This document shows positions 33,921-43,800 of a DNA stretch of 64,000 bases, in pieces. Under the pieces are notes generated by a model that was not told the DNA's origin, made no database searches, and was given only the letters and a program-made list of their open reading frames with translations. The stretch's first letter is position 1; the number at the start of each line of letters is the position of its first letter. The stretch covers positions 7,192,001-7,256,000 of the forward strand of contig NZ_JANADP010000001.1 in NCBI RefSeq assembly GCF_024199945.1, given 5' to 3'. Position numbers and translations under genes: made by a program. This DNA is from Bradyrhizobium sp. CCGUVB4N (GTDB lineage: Bacteria > Pseudomonadota > Alphaproteobacteria > Rhizobiales > Xanthobacteraceae).

Positions 33921-34733
33921 ATGACGAAAATCTCACTGGTCGTTTCCGACGTCGACGGCACGCTGCTGACCAAGGACAAGACGCTGACGGACCGCGCGCG
34001 GTCCGCGGTGCAGAAGCTGCACCAGGCTGGCATCGGCTTCACCATCACCTCGAGCCGCCCCGCGATCGGCATGCGCTTCCTGATCGAGCCGCTGGCACTG
34101 TGGCTGCCGGTCGGCCCATTCAACGGCTCCTCGATCGTCGACCCCGAGATGAATCCGGTCGAGCAGCATCTGATCCCGAAAGACGCGGCCGAGCGCAGCT
34201 TGCAGATCCTCCGCGAGTTCGGCGCCGACATCTGGCTGTTCACCTACGACAAATGGCTGATCGACAACCCGAGCGGCAAATACGTCGCGCATGAGCAGCA
34301 CACGATCCGGTCCGAGCCGACCATCGTGACGGATTTTTCGCCGTACCTTGCCAGCGCCTGCAAGATCGTCGGCGCCAGCGCCGATGCCGCCGGCCTCGAG
34401 GCCTGCGAGAAGGCGATGCAGCAGGCGCTCGGCAGCGAGGCCACCGCCGTACGCTCGCAGACCTATTATCTCGACATCACCCCGCCCGGCTTCGACAAGG
34501 GGACGTTCGTGCAGGCCATGGCCAAGCGCCTCGGCATCTCCACCGACGCAGTCGCCACCATCGGCGACATGCAGAACGACCTCGCGATGTTCCGCGTCAG
34601 CGGCACCTCGATCGCCATGGGCAACGCCACCGACAGCGTCAAGGACCAGGCCACCAACGTCACCGCGACCAACGAGCAGGACGGTTTTGCGGAAGCGATG
34701 GAGATGATCTTGAAGCGGAACGGGGTGGGTTAA
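33921..34733 (+). CDS. Cof-type HAD phosphatase
   Basis: 270 residues of the HAD superfamily, IIB cap. Motif I DVDGTLL with nucleophile D9 and D11, motif II in TSSRP, the lysine in FDKGTF, and motif III GDMQNDLAMF. It likely dephosphorylates sugar phosphates, matching its place at the end of the pentose phosphate/gluconate operon, 28 bases after gntK. The exact substrate cannot be read from sequence. Confidence 0.9.
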   Translation: MTKISLVVSDVDGTLLTKDKTLTDRARSAVQKLHQAGIGFTITSSRPAIGMRFLIEPLALWLPVGPFNGSSIVDPEMNPVEQHLIPKDAAERSLQILREFGADIWLFTYDKWLIDNPSGKYVAHEQHTIRSEPTIVTDFSPYLASACKIVGASADAAGLEACEKAMQQALGSEATAVRSQTYYLDITPPGFDKGTFVQAMAKRLGISTDAVATIGDMQNDLAMFRVSGTSIAMGNATDSVKDQATNVTATNEQDGFAEAMEMILKRNGVG

Positions 34734-34746
34734 GCTCGCCGCGGCT

Positions 34747-34885
34747 GGTTCAACCTCTCCCGCTTGCGGGAGAGGTCGCCGCGTAGCGGCGGGTGAGGGT
34801 TCTCTCCTCTTGGGGATTCTCGCCCAGCGGAGACTCCCCCACCCCAGCCCTCCCCCGCAAGCGGGAGAGGGAGCGCACCTTTCTC
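34747..34885. repeat. Palindromic intergenic repeat, family C
   Basis: Compound repeat: CCTCTCCCGCTTGCGGGAGAGG near its start, an inner GCCGCGTAGCGGC hairpin, a central GATTCTCGCC part, and CCTCCCCCGCAAGCGGGAGAGG near its end. It separates the convergent HAD phosphatase and GH15 genes. A fragment of the same family lies at 17716-17747. Confidence 0.8.
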
Positions 34886-34896
34886 GGAGAAGCAAA

Positions 34897-36702
34897 TTAC
34901 TTCGACCGCTGCATCGCCGGCTTCTCGCTCGCGTGCCGTGCCGCCGAGAGATTGTGCGCGGTGTTGATGAGCGCGATGTGAGTCAGCGCTTGCGGGAAAT
35001 TTCCGGTCTGGCGGCGCGCGATGGAATCGTATTCCTCGGCCAATAGGCCAACATCGTTTGCGATGCCCACCACGCGATCGAACAGCATCTGCGCCTTGTC
35101 GAGATCGCCCGCGAGCACGCAGGCGTCGGCGAGCCACAGCGTGCAGGCCAGGAACGCGCCCTCGATCGGCTGCTTCTCCTCGGAGACCTCGCGGGGATCG
35201 TGCCGCAGCACGAAGCCGTCGCGCATCATGTGCTTCTCGACCGCCGCGATGGTGCCGCGGACGCGCGGGTCGCCCGCGGGCAGGAAGCCGACCGCTGGCA
35301 GCAGCAGCACGCTGGCATCAAGCAGCTTCGAGCCATAGGACTCGACGAAGGCGTTCGCTTCCGCGTCAAAGCCCCTGTTGCAGACGTCGCGGTGGATCGC
35401 CTCGCGCAGCGCACGCCAATGCAACAACGGCGCCTTGAAGCCAAAGGTTTCGGCGCTCTTGATGCCGCGATCGAAGGCGACCCAGGTCATCACCTTGGAG
35501 AAGACGTAGTGACGAGGCTGGCCGCGCCGCTCCCAGATGCCGTGGTCGGGCTGGTTCCAGACTTCGGCGAGATGCTGGAGCACGGCGCATTCCAGCGCCC
35601 AGTTCGCTTCATCGTCGAGCTTGAGCTTCGCCATGCGCGACTGATGGAAGGCGTCGATCAACTCACCGTAGACGTCGAGCTGAAGCTGGGCATGCGCGGC
35701 ATTGCCGACGCGCACGGGCTGGGCGCCTTCATAGCCGGCGAGCCAGCCTGCCTCCCATTCCAGCAAGCGCCGCTGGCCCCAGATGCCGTACATGATCTGC
35801 ATGTTGGCGGGCGAGCCTGCAGCCGCACGCAGCAACCAATTATGCCAGGCCGAGGCTTCCTCGGTGTAGCCCGAGTTCATCAGCGCCAGCAGCGTGAAGG
35901 TGGCATCGCGCAGCCAGCAGAAGCGGTAGTCCCAATTCCTGGCACCGCCGAGCTTTTCGGGCAGCGACGTGGTGGGCGCGGCGACGATGCCGCCGGTCGG
36001 CCCGAACGTCAGCGCCTTCAGCGTGATCAGCGAGCGCATGATGAGATCGCGATACTCGCCGTCATGCGTGGAGCGGCTGGACCAGTCCCTCCAGAATTTT
36101 TCGGTCTCCTGGAGCGCGATCTCGGGATCGATCGGCGCGGGCGGATCGAGGTGCGAGGGACCGTAGGTCAGCACGAACGGCACGGTCTCGCCGGCCTTGA
36201 CCTCGAAGTCGGAAACCGTGGTCAGATCCTCGCCGCGGGTCTCGACCGGCGTGCGCAGCACGGTCATGTCCTGGCCGGCGACTGCCAGCAGCGAGCGATC
36301 CTCGCAGCGGCGCACCCAGGGAATGTCGACACCGAAGCCGAAGCGGATCACGAGCTCCATCCGCATCTTCACCGTGCCCGTGAGGCCCCGCACCAGCCGC
36401 ACGATGTCGGAGGCCTTGCCGCGCGGCGGCATGAAGTCGATGAGCTCGACGGTGCCGCTCCTGGTCTCGAAGCGCGTTTCCAGGATGAGGGTATCGCCGA
36501 GATAGCGGCGCGAGATTGTGGTGACGTCCTCGCCCGGTGCGATCAGCCAGCGGCCGTTCTTGTGGGTGCCGAGGATCGCGGCAAAGCAGGCGTCGGAATC
36601 GAAGGCCGGCCAGCACAGCCAGTCGATCGAACCGTTGCGTCCGACCAGCGCTGCGGTCTCGCAGTCGCCGATCAGCGCATAGTCCTCGATCTTCTCTGAC
36701 AA
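34897..36702 (-). CDS. Glycoside hydrolase family 15 (glucoamylase or trehalase)
   Basis: 601 residues. An N-terminal beta-sandwich domain (SKIEDYALIGDCETAALVGRNGSIDWLCWPAFDS-like opening) and a C-terminal alpha6/alpha6 toroid with GARNWDYRFCWLRDATFTL, HGIWERRG (candidate general acid Glu) and LLAEEYDS (candidate base). Family GH15 includes glucoamylases and, in mycobacteria and some other bacteria, trehalases. Location next to malQ and opposite the trehalose operon makes either possible. It lies 30 bases downstream of malQ on the same strand, so the two form an operon. Confidence 0.9.
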   Translation of the reverse strand: MSEKIEDYALIGDCETAALVGRNGSIDWLCWPAFDSDACFAAILGTHKNGRWLIAPGEDVTTISRRYLGDTLILETRFETRSGTVELIDFMPPRGKASDIVRLVRGLTGTVKMRMELVIRFGFGVDIPWVRRCEDRSLLAVAGQDMTVLRTPVETRGEDLTTVSDFEVKAGETVPFVLTYGPSHLDPPAPIDPEIALQETEKFWRDWSSRSTHDGEYRDLIMRSLITLKALTFGPTGGIVAAPTTSLPEKLGGARNWDYRFCWLRDATFTLLALMNSGYTEEASAWHNWLLRAAAGSPANMQIMYGIWGQRRLLEWEAGWLAGYEGAQPVRVGNAAHAQLQLDVYGELIDAFHQSRMAKLKLDDEANWALECAVLQHLAEVWNQPDHGIWERRGQPRHYVFSKVMTWVAFDRGIKSAETFGFKAPLLHWRALREAIHRDVCNRGFDAEANAFVESYGSKLLDASVLLLPAVGFLPAGDPRVRGTIAAVEKHMMRDGFVLRHDPREVSEEKQPIEGAFLACTLWLADACVLAGDLDKAQMLFDRVVGIANDVGLLAEEYDSIARRQTGNFPQALTHIALINTAHNLSAARHASEKPAMQRSK

Positions 36703-36732
36703 TGTCTTGCGAGCCCTGGAAATCCCGGTCGA

Positions 36733-38694
36733 TCAACTCCCGCCGTGCAGCGAACGTTCCCGCGTCGCGGCCTTCAAGGCCGCAAGATCAACCTTCGAGG
36801 CGATCTTGTCGAGCGCGACGGGCAGGCGCTGGCGCCAGTTCGGATGCTCGTCGATGGTGCCGGGAATGTTGGGCTGGTCGATCACGCCGAGCAGATCCTC
36901 CATCGACACCGCGAGCAACCGCGACGGCGTGCGCGACAGGAAATTGAGCACCGAATAGAGATCGTTGGCGTTGATACCGTTCTGGCGCAGGATCTGGTCG
37001 AGACCACCGAGCGCATCCCAACGCGCCTGGTCGTCCTCGCCGGGATCTAGCCCGAGCGAGCGCTTCATCTTGAGATCGCTGAACGAGCGCCAGCCCGCAT
37101 AGGTGCAGAGATCATGCGTGTTCAGCGTGACCAAGGCGTTCGGCCGGTAATGGTCGATGTTGCGGAAATGGCCGGCATCGTCGCGCTCGAACATCATGAC
37201 GAGATAGGACCAGATGCCGAAATCCTGCATGGTCTCGCGAAAACCTTCCGGCACGGTGCCGAGGTCTTCGCCGATCACGATGCATTTGTGGGTGACGCTC
37301 TCGCGCACGACGGCGGCCAGCAGCGCCTCGAGCGGCATCTGCACATAGGCGCCGTTGTCCGGCTTGAAACCGCGCGGCACCAAATAGAGCCGCTTCAGGC
37401 CGAGCACGTGATCGAGCCGGATCGCCCCGGCGTGGCGCATCGAGGCAGCCACCATGTTGGCGAACGGCACGAAGGATTGCGCCTCCAGGCCGCCTGCATT
37501 GAAGCCGGCGAGGCCCCAATCCTGCCCGACGGTGTTGAGCACGTCGGGCGGCGCGCCGACCGCGAGGTGGCGCGAGATCGCCGTCTGCTCGTTCCAGGCA
37601 TCGAAGCCGTTGGACTGCACCCCGACCGCAACGTCGAGATAGAGCCCGACGCGCATGCCGAGCTCGACCGACAGCTCCTTGGCGGCGTGCAATTGCGAAT
37701 CCGCCGTCCATTGCACGAATTCGACGAACTCGACCTCATGCCTGTCGGCACCGTTGCGAAGCTCCGCGCATTTGGCATCGTCCGGCTGCCGCCATTCCAC
37801 CGGCCATTCCCACCACGGCGACACGAAGCGGTGGCGGAGCACCTCGAAGCAGGCAAAGCGCGCCAGCAGTGCCCCCCGGTCGGCGCGGAAGGCATCGAAC
37901 TGGTTGCGGCGGACACCGCTCGCGGTTTTCACGAAACTGTCAAACGCTGCGCGCAAGCCCAGCCATTTCAGCGCCGCCATATCGGCATAAGGGACCCGGT
38001 CACCTTCGCGCAGCCGCGCGGCGGTCGCGGCCGCGTCCGGGATCAGGTCTGCCGAAAATTCCGGTATGGCCTCGACATCGACGTAAAGTGGATTGAGAAA
38101 CAGCCGGCTGTTCGGCGAATAGGGGCTGCAATCGGCCGGATGATTATCGAACAGGACATGCAGCGGATTGAGCCCGACGCCGTCGGCGCCGAGTTGCTTG
38201 GCAAGCCTGACCAGGCCGGCCAGATCGGTGAAATCGCCGATGCCCCAATTGCGATCGGAGCGGACGCTGTAGAGCTGCACGGCGAGCAGCCAGCCGCGGT
38301 CGAAATCGCCGCCGAAGGCGCGCTCGGGCGCCACGATCATCGGCACCTCTTCCGTCGCACCGGCGGCATCGGTCAGCGTCAGCCGGTGATAGCCGAGCGG
38401 CAGGCCGTCGGGCCAGGCGATCACCGGCTCGCGCGTCTCGCCTTGCGCGATGGCATTGCCATTGCCGGTGATTTTCCATTGCAGCGGCGCCGCGCCGATG
38501 GCCGCGAGCTCGGTGCGCGGATTGCCCAGCGCACGAACCACGACAGGCCCACTGACAAAGCGGTAGACCCGCTTCTCCGGCAGGGCGTCGAGGATGGATT
38601 TGAGCGCCTCGGGCGCGGTGGTCCGCAGCTTTCCGAGGGCATCGATGAATTCGGATTGAACGCCCTTGATCCGGGCTTGGGCTAAAAGGTCCAT
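36733..38694 (-). CDS. malQ: 4-alpha-glucanotransferase (amylomaltase)
   Basis: 653 residues of GH77. It transfers maltooligosaccharide segments between glucans. Nucleophile Asp in AIRLDHVLGLKRL, acid/base Glu in VIGEDLGTVPEG, and third Asp in TLNTHDLCTYAG. Overall order and the WKITGNGNA-type N-terminal region fit the family. It is the first gene of the malQ-GH15 operon and diverges from glgE. The shared upstream region carries mirrored GGAAC elements. Confidence 0.95.
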   Translation of the reverse strand: MDLLAQARIKGVQSEFIDALGKLRTTAPEALKSILDALPEKRVYRFVSGPVVVRALGNPRTELAAIGAAPLQWKITGNGNAIAQGETREPVIAWPDGLPLGYHRLTLTDAAGATEEVPMIVAPERAFGGDFDRGWLLAVQLYSVRSDRNWGIGDFTDLAGLVRLAKQLGADGVGLNPLHVLFDNHPADCSPYSPNSRLFLNPLYVDVEAIPEFSADLIPDAAATAARLREGDRVPYADMAALKWLGLRAAFDSFVKTASGVRRNQFDAFRADRGALLARFACFEVLRHRFVSPWWEWPVEWRQPDDAKCAELRNGADRHEVEFVEFVQWTADSQLHAAKELSVELGMRVGLYLDVAVGVQSNGFDAWNEQTAISRHLAVGAPPDVLNTVGQDWGLAGFNAGGLEAQSFVPFANMVAASMRHAGAIRLDHVLGLKRLYLVPRGFKPDNGAYVQMPLEALLAAVVRESVTHKCIVIGEDLGTVPEGFRETMQDFGIWSYLVMMFERDDAGHFRNIDHYRPNALVTLNTHDLCTYAGWRSFSDLKMKRSLGLDPGEDDQARWDALGGLDQILRQNGINANDLYSVLNFLSRTPSRLLAVSMEDLLGVIDQPNIPGTIDEHPNWRQRLPVALDKIASKVDLAALKAATRERSLHGGS

Positions 38695-38772
38695 TCGGCA
38701 CGCAGCTTGCAGGCCATTCTCAGGCCGGGGGCATCGATTTTAACGTGGTCGCGGAAGAGGTTAGTCGCACTT

Positions 38773-38828
38773 AACTCACAAACCGCGCCTCCCGTTCCCA
38801 GGGGAACCAATGACACACAAGCGGCTTT
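38773..38828. promoter_or_regulatory. Divergent EcfG-like promoter region between malQ and glgE-like gene
   Basis: A perfect palindrome GTTCCC-AG-GGGAAC (38794-38807) supplies one GGAAC in each direction. Toward glgE, GGAAC (38803-38807) is followed after 17 bases by CTTT (38825-38828). Toward malQ, GGAAC (38798-38794) is followed after 17 bases by AGTT (38776-38773). Each differs from the CGTT consensus at one base. Confidence 0.4.
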
Positions 38829-38898
38829 CTATATAGGTACCAAGCGTAGGTTCCCGACAAGGGAAACGGGCCCCTGCACTCTTGTCAATGGCATCACC

Positions 38899-40845
38899 GT
38901 GAACAAGACAATTCAAACTGTCGAGAGTGCCGCTTCAGGCAGCGCTTTCCTCATCGAAGATATCTATCCGTTGATCGATGGCGGCCGCTTTGCCGTGAAG
39001 CGGATCGCGGGCGACCGGATCGAGGTGTGGGCCGACATCTACCGCGACGGCGACGCCAGGATCAGCGCCGCGCTGGTCTGGCGCGGCGAGCAGGAGCGCG
39101 ACTGGCGGCGCGAGACCATGACCCATCATGGCGATGACCGCTGGTCCGGCGCGTTCACACCCGTCGAGCCCGGCCAGTATGTCTATGCCATCGAAGCCTG
39201 GACCGACGAATTCGCCACCTGGCGTCACGGCATCGAACGCAAGCAGTTGTGCGGCGGCGACGTCACGCTCGATGCCATCGAGGGCGCGGGCCTGCTGACC
39301 AAGGCGCACAGCGCGCGGCAGGACGCCGCGGCCGTGATCGTCCGGCAATGCGAGAATTATCTCGGCAGCGGTGATGTTGCGCCGCTGCTGGCGACTGAGC
39401 TGAGCGACGCCATGGCCGAGAGCCAGGCGCGCCCCGACCTGACGCGCTCGGCGAACTTCCCGCTGATCGTCGACCGCGACAACGCGCGCTTCGGGGCCTG
39501 GTATCAGATGATGCCGCGCAGCCAGAGCCCGATCTCCGGCCAACACGGCACGCTGCGCGACTGCATCGCGCGCGTGCCCGACATCGCCGCGATGGGTTTT
39601 GACGTGCTGTATTTCACGCCGATCCACCCGATCGGCCGCACCCGCCGCAAGGGCCGCAACAATGCCGCCGTCGCAACCGAGGGCGAGCCCGGCTCGCCCT
39701 ACGCGATCGGCGCGGCCGAGGGTGGGCACGATGCACTGCATCCCGAGCTCGGCACCATCGAGGACTTCCGCGCGCTGGTGGCGACCTGCCTGGAATACGG
39801 CCTCGAGCTCGCGCTCGATTTCGCCGTGCAATGCTCGCCGGATCATCCCTGGCTGACACAGCACCCGGAATGGTTCAAATGGCGGCCGGACCGTTCGGTG
39901 CGGTCGGCGGATGGCCCCTATTCGGATATCGTCATCCCGGACTTCGCCTCCGTCGACCGGATCGGACTATGGGATGCCTTGCGCGATGCCATGCTGTTCT
40001 GGATCGAGCACGGCGTCACCATCTTCGCGATCGACAATCACGACACCGCGCCATTGCCGTTCTGGGAGTGGCTGATCCGCGACATTCGCCAGCGGCATCC
40101 CGAGGTGATCCTGTTCTCCAAGACCTTTGCGCGACCGAAGCTGATGAAGGGCCTCGCCAAGCTCGGCTTCGCGCAGTCCTTCAGCTATTTCCCCTGGCGC
40201 ACGGCGAAATGGGAGCTGGAGCAGTATCTCGGCGAGCTTTCGCGCTATCCCGAGCGGGACTTCTATCGGGCGAACCTGTTCGTCAATACGCCGGACCTGC
40301 TGCCCTACCATCTCCAGAGCGGTGAGGTCTGGATGTTCAAATCGCGCGTGGCGCTCGCCGCCATGCTGTCGGGTAATTACGGCCTCTATAGCGGCTTCGA
40401 GCTGCTGGAGCACGAAGCCGTTCCCGGCCGCGAAGAATATCAGGATTCCGAGAAATACCAGATCCGCCAGCGCGACTGGGACAAGCCCGGCAACATCAAG
40501 CCCTACATCACCGCGCTCAATCGCATCCGCAACGACAACGCGGCGCTGCAGCAGACCACCAATCTGCGCTTCCTCGGCATCGATGACGGCGAAACCATCG
40601 CCTTCGCCAAGGAGGCGGCTGAACCGGCCAACACTGTCGTTGCCGCGATCGCCCTCTCGCGCCATGTACGCGAGTTCTGGTTGCCGCTCGGCGACCTCAC
40701 CATCGACGTCGGCGGCGAACGCCGCCACGTTACCGTTCTTGAAAATCTCATGACAGGCGAACAGTCCCGCATCGAATGGGGCGGGATCAGGCTGCGTATC
40801 GATCCCGACCGCGATCCGGCCCTGCTCTTCCGCTGCCTGGCGTAA
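38899..40845 (+). CDS. glgE: GlgE-like maltosyltransferase with altered active site
   Basis: 648 residues, starting with GTG at 38899 (NKTIQTVESAAS); the open frame extends 64 codons upstream, but that part overlaps the promoter elements. GlgE adds maltose from maltose-1-phosphate to alpha-glucan. Domains fit: N-terminal DUF3416 beta domain, GH13_3 barrel with HPIGRTRRKGRNN and HPELGTIEDFRALV. However, the strongly conserved FRVDNPHTKP motif reads FAIDNHDTAP (R replaced by A377; nucleophile D379 kept), and FLAEAFTRPK reads LFSKTFARPK, so the acid/base Glu is K408. The third Asp, D466 (NTPDLL), is kept. Spacing 379 to 408 (29) equals that of canonical enzymes. It may be catalytically dead or re-purposed. 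First gene of the six-gene trehalose/glucan operon. Confidence 0.85.
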   Translation: MNKTIQTVESAASGSAFLIEDIYPLIDGGRFAVKRIAGDRIEVWADIYRDGDARISAALVWRGEQERDWRRETMTHHGDDRWSGAFTPVEPGQYVYAIEAWTDEFATWRHGIERKQLCGGDVTLDAIEGAGLLTKAHSARQDAAAVIVRQCENYLGSGDVAPLLATELSDAMAESQARPDLTRSANFPLIVDRDNARFGAWYQMMPRSQSPISGQHGTLRDCIARVPDIAAMGFDVLYFTPIHPIGRTRRKGRNNAAVATEGEPGSPYAIGAAEGGHDALHPELGTIEDFRALVATCLEYGLELALDFAVQCSPDHPWLTQHPEWFKWRPDRSVRSADGPYSDIVIPDFASVDRIGLWDALRDAMLFWIEHGVTIFAIDNHDTAPLPFWEWLIRDIRQRHPEVILFSKTFARPKLMKGLAKLGFAQSFSYFPWRTAKWELEQYLGELSRYPERDFYRANLFVNTPDLLPYHLQSGEVWMFKSRVALAAMLSGNYGLYSGFELLEHEAVPGREEYQDSEKYQIRQRDWDKPGNIKPYITALNRIRNDNAALQQTTNLRFLGIDDGETIAFAKEAAEPANTVVAAIALSRHVREFWLPLGDLTIDVGGERRHVTVLENLMTGEQSRIEWGGIRLRIDPDRDPALLFRCLA

Positions 40846-40855
40846 GGATCACGCC

Positions 40856-43800
40856 ATGAATGTTTTGTCTTCCGTCGACACCAAGAAGGCCGAGGCTGCC
40901 GAGATCGTGGATGAGCTCTGGTACAAGGACGCCATCATTTACCAGCTCCACGTCAAGGCCTTTGCCGACAGCAACAATGACGGCATCGGTGACTTCGCCG
41001 GGCTGACCGAGAAGCTGCCTTATCTGCAGGATCTCGGCGTTACTGCGCTGTGGCTGCTGCCGTTCTACCCCTCGCCCGGCCGCGACGACGGCTACGACAT
41101 CGCCGACTACGGCTCGGTCAATCCCGATTTCGGGACGATGAAGGACTTCAAGCGCTTCATCCAGGAAGCGCAGAAGCGCGGGCTGCGCGTCATCACCGAG
41201 CTCGTGGTGAACCACACCTCGGATCAGCACAATTGGTTCAAGCGCGCGCGCCGCAGCCCGGCCGGCTCGAGCGCCCGCGACTGGTATGTCTGGAGCGACA
41301 CCGACCAGAAATACCAGGGCACGCGGATCATCTTCACGGATACCGAGAAATCCAACTGGACCTGGGATCCCGAGGCCGGTGCATTCTACTGGCACCGCTT
41401 CTTCTCGCATCAGCCTGATCTCAACTTCGACAATCCGCGCGTCGTCAGCGCCATCATCCAGGTGATGAAGCGCTGGCTCGACGCCGGCGTCGACGGCTTC
41501 CGGCTGGACGCGATTCCGTATCTCTGCGAGCGCGAGGGCACCTCGAACGAGAACCTCCCCGAGACGCATGCGATCATCAAGCGCCTGCGCCAGGAGCTTG
41601 ATGCCTACTCCAAGGGAAAGCTGCTGCTGGCCGAGGCCAATCAATGGCCGGAAGACGTGCAGGAATATTTCGGCCGCGGCGACGAGTGCCACATGGCCTA
41701 CCACTTCCCGCTGATGCCGCGCATCTACATGGCGATAGCGCAGGAGGACCGCTTCCCGATCACCGACATTCTGCGGCAGACGCCGGACATCCCCGCGAGC
41801 TGCCAATGGGCGCTGTTCCTGCGCAACCACGACGAGCTGACGCTGGAGATGGTCACCGACGTCGAGCGCGACTACCTCTGGACCACCTACGCCAACGATC
41901 CTCGCGCACGCATCAATGTCGGCATCCGCAGGCGTCTCGCGCCGCTGATGGACAACGACCGGCGCAAGATCGAGCTGATGAACTCGCTGCTGCTGTCATT
42001 CCCCGGCACGCCGATCATCTATTACGGCGACGAGATCGGGATGGGCGACAACATCTATCTCGGCGACCGCAACGGCGTGCGTACGCCGATGCAGTGGAGC
42101 CCGGACCGCAACGGCGGCTTCTCGCGCGCCGATCCCGCCCGCCTTTATGCGCCGCTGATCATGGACCCCGTTTACGGCTACGAGTCGGTCAACGTGGAGG
42201 CGCAGTCGCGCAGCCTGTCGTCGCAGCTCAACGCCACCAAGCGGCTGATCTCGGTGCGCAAGTCGACGCTGGCTTTCGGCCGCGGCACCATGACGTTCAT
42301 CCGCCCGGCGAACCGGTCCGTGCTCGCCTATGTCCGGCAATATCGCGACGAGGTCATCCTCTGCGTCGCCAATCTGTCGCGCGCGGCGCAGGCGACCGAA
42401 CTCGACCTGACGCCGTGGAAGGACCGCATTCCGCAGGAGATGCTCGGCCGCACGCGCTTCCCGGCGATCGGCGAGCTGCCCTACATGATCACGCTGGGGC
42501 CGTACGGCTTCTACTGGTTCCAGCTCACCGAGCGCGACAAGTCCGAGCCGGTCGTGCCACGCGCGGTGCCGGAGTTCGAGACGCTGGTGGTGCCGGTCAA
42601 TTCGAACTGGGTGTCGCTGGCGCGCGAGCGCGGCGTGTTCGAGCGCGACGTGCTGCCGGGCTTCCTGTCGCGGACGCGCTGGTACCCCGAACACAATCCC
42701 AAGCACATCCAGGCCACGCTGACCTCGGCGGTGCCGTTCAGCGAAATTGGCGACAACCGGCCCTGGATCGCCTTCTTCGAGACGACGCAGGACGACGTAA
42801 CGACGCGCTACGTGCTGCCGATGCAGATCGAATGGGTGCGCTTCGACCGCGAGCGCTTCAACCCGAAGGCGCTCGCCGCCGTGCGTCAAGGTGCGCGCGA
42901 AGGCACGCTGCTCGACGTCGCCACCGACCAGATCTTCATCGGACTGTTCCTGCGAGGCTTGTCGCAGAACCTCGTGGTGGACGAGAACAATCTCCGGCTC
43001 GAATTCAAGCCGACCAGCCGATTCGCCGAATACACGATCAAGGAGCCGGCGCGTATCCGCGCGGTCGAGCAGTCGAACAGCACGGCCTTGGTCGACAACC
43101 AGTATGTCGCAAAAATCCATCGCCAGCTCGAGAGCGGCATCAATCCCGAGATCGAGATCGGCTGTTACCTGACCGAGATCGCCCGCTTCGCCAATGCGCC
43201 GGCGCTGCTTGGCAGCGTCGAACTGGTCGAAGGCAATAGCCGCAGCGCGATCGGCGTCTTGCACGCCTATGTCGAAAACCAGGGCGACGGCTGGACCGTG
43301 ACCACGGGCTATCTCGACCGCTACATCGATGAGCAGCGGCTGGGGCCGGTGGACGACATGCCCCGGGTGACCCAGGAGCAGGCGCCCTATCTGCACTTCA
43401 TCGCGCAGACCGGCCGGCGGCTCGCCGAGCTGCACGTGGCCCTGGCCGCCGCAAAGGCCGCCGATCTCGCGCCGGAGCCGGTCAGTCCTGCGCACGTCAA
43501 GCGCTGGACCTCAGATCTCAAGGCGCGCGCCGAGCGGGTCTTCGACCGGCTCGCCGACAGCCGGGATGGCCTGCGCGAGGGCGACAGGCCCCTGATCGAC
43601 CAATTGGTCGCGGTACGCGCGACCCTGCCGGACCACATCAATGCGCTCTTGCCATCCGACATCGGTGGGTTGAACATCCGTCATCATGGCGACTTCCGCC
43701 TGGGGCAAACTCTGATCGTGAAGGACGACATCTTCATCATCGATTTCGACGGCGATCCGCATCTCGCTCTGGCCGACAAGCGGCGCAAGCTGCCTGCCGC

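Noticed and set aside
38707..38898. Longer glgE start at 38707
   Set aside because: The extra 64 codons overlap the putative divergent promoter elements and show no GlgE-like sequence; the GTG at 38899 starts just before the conserved region.
38899..40845. Sequencing error or frameshift as explanation for the altered GlgE motifs
   Set aside because: The frame is continuous, flanking residues on both sides of each change remain family-like, and spacing between catalytic positions is unchanged.
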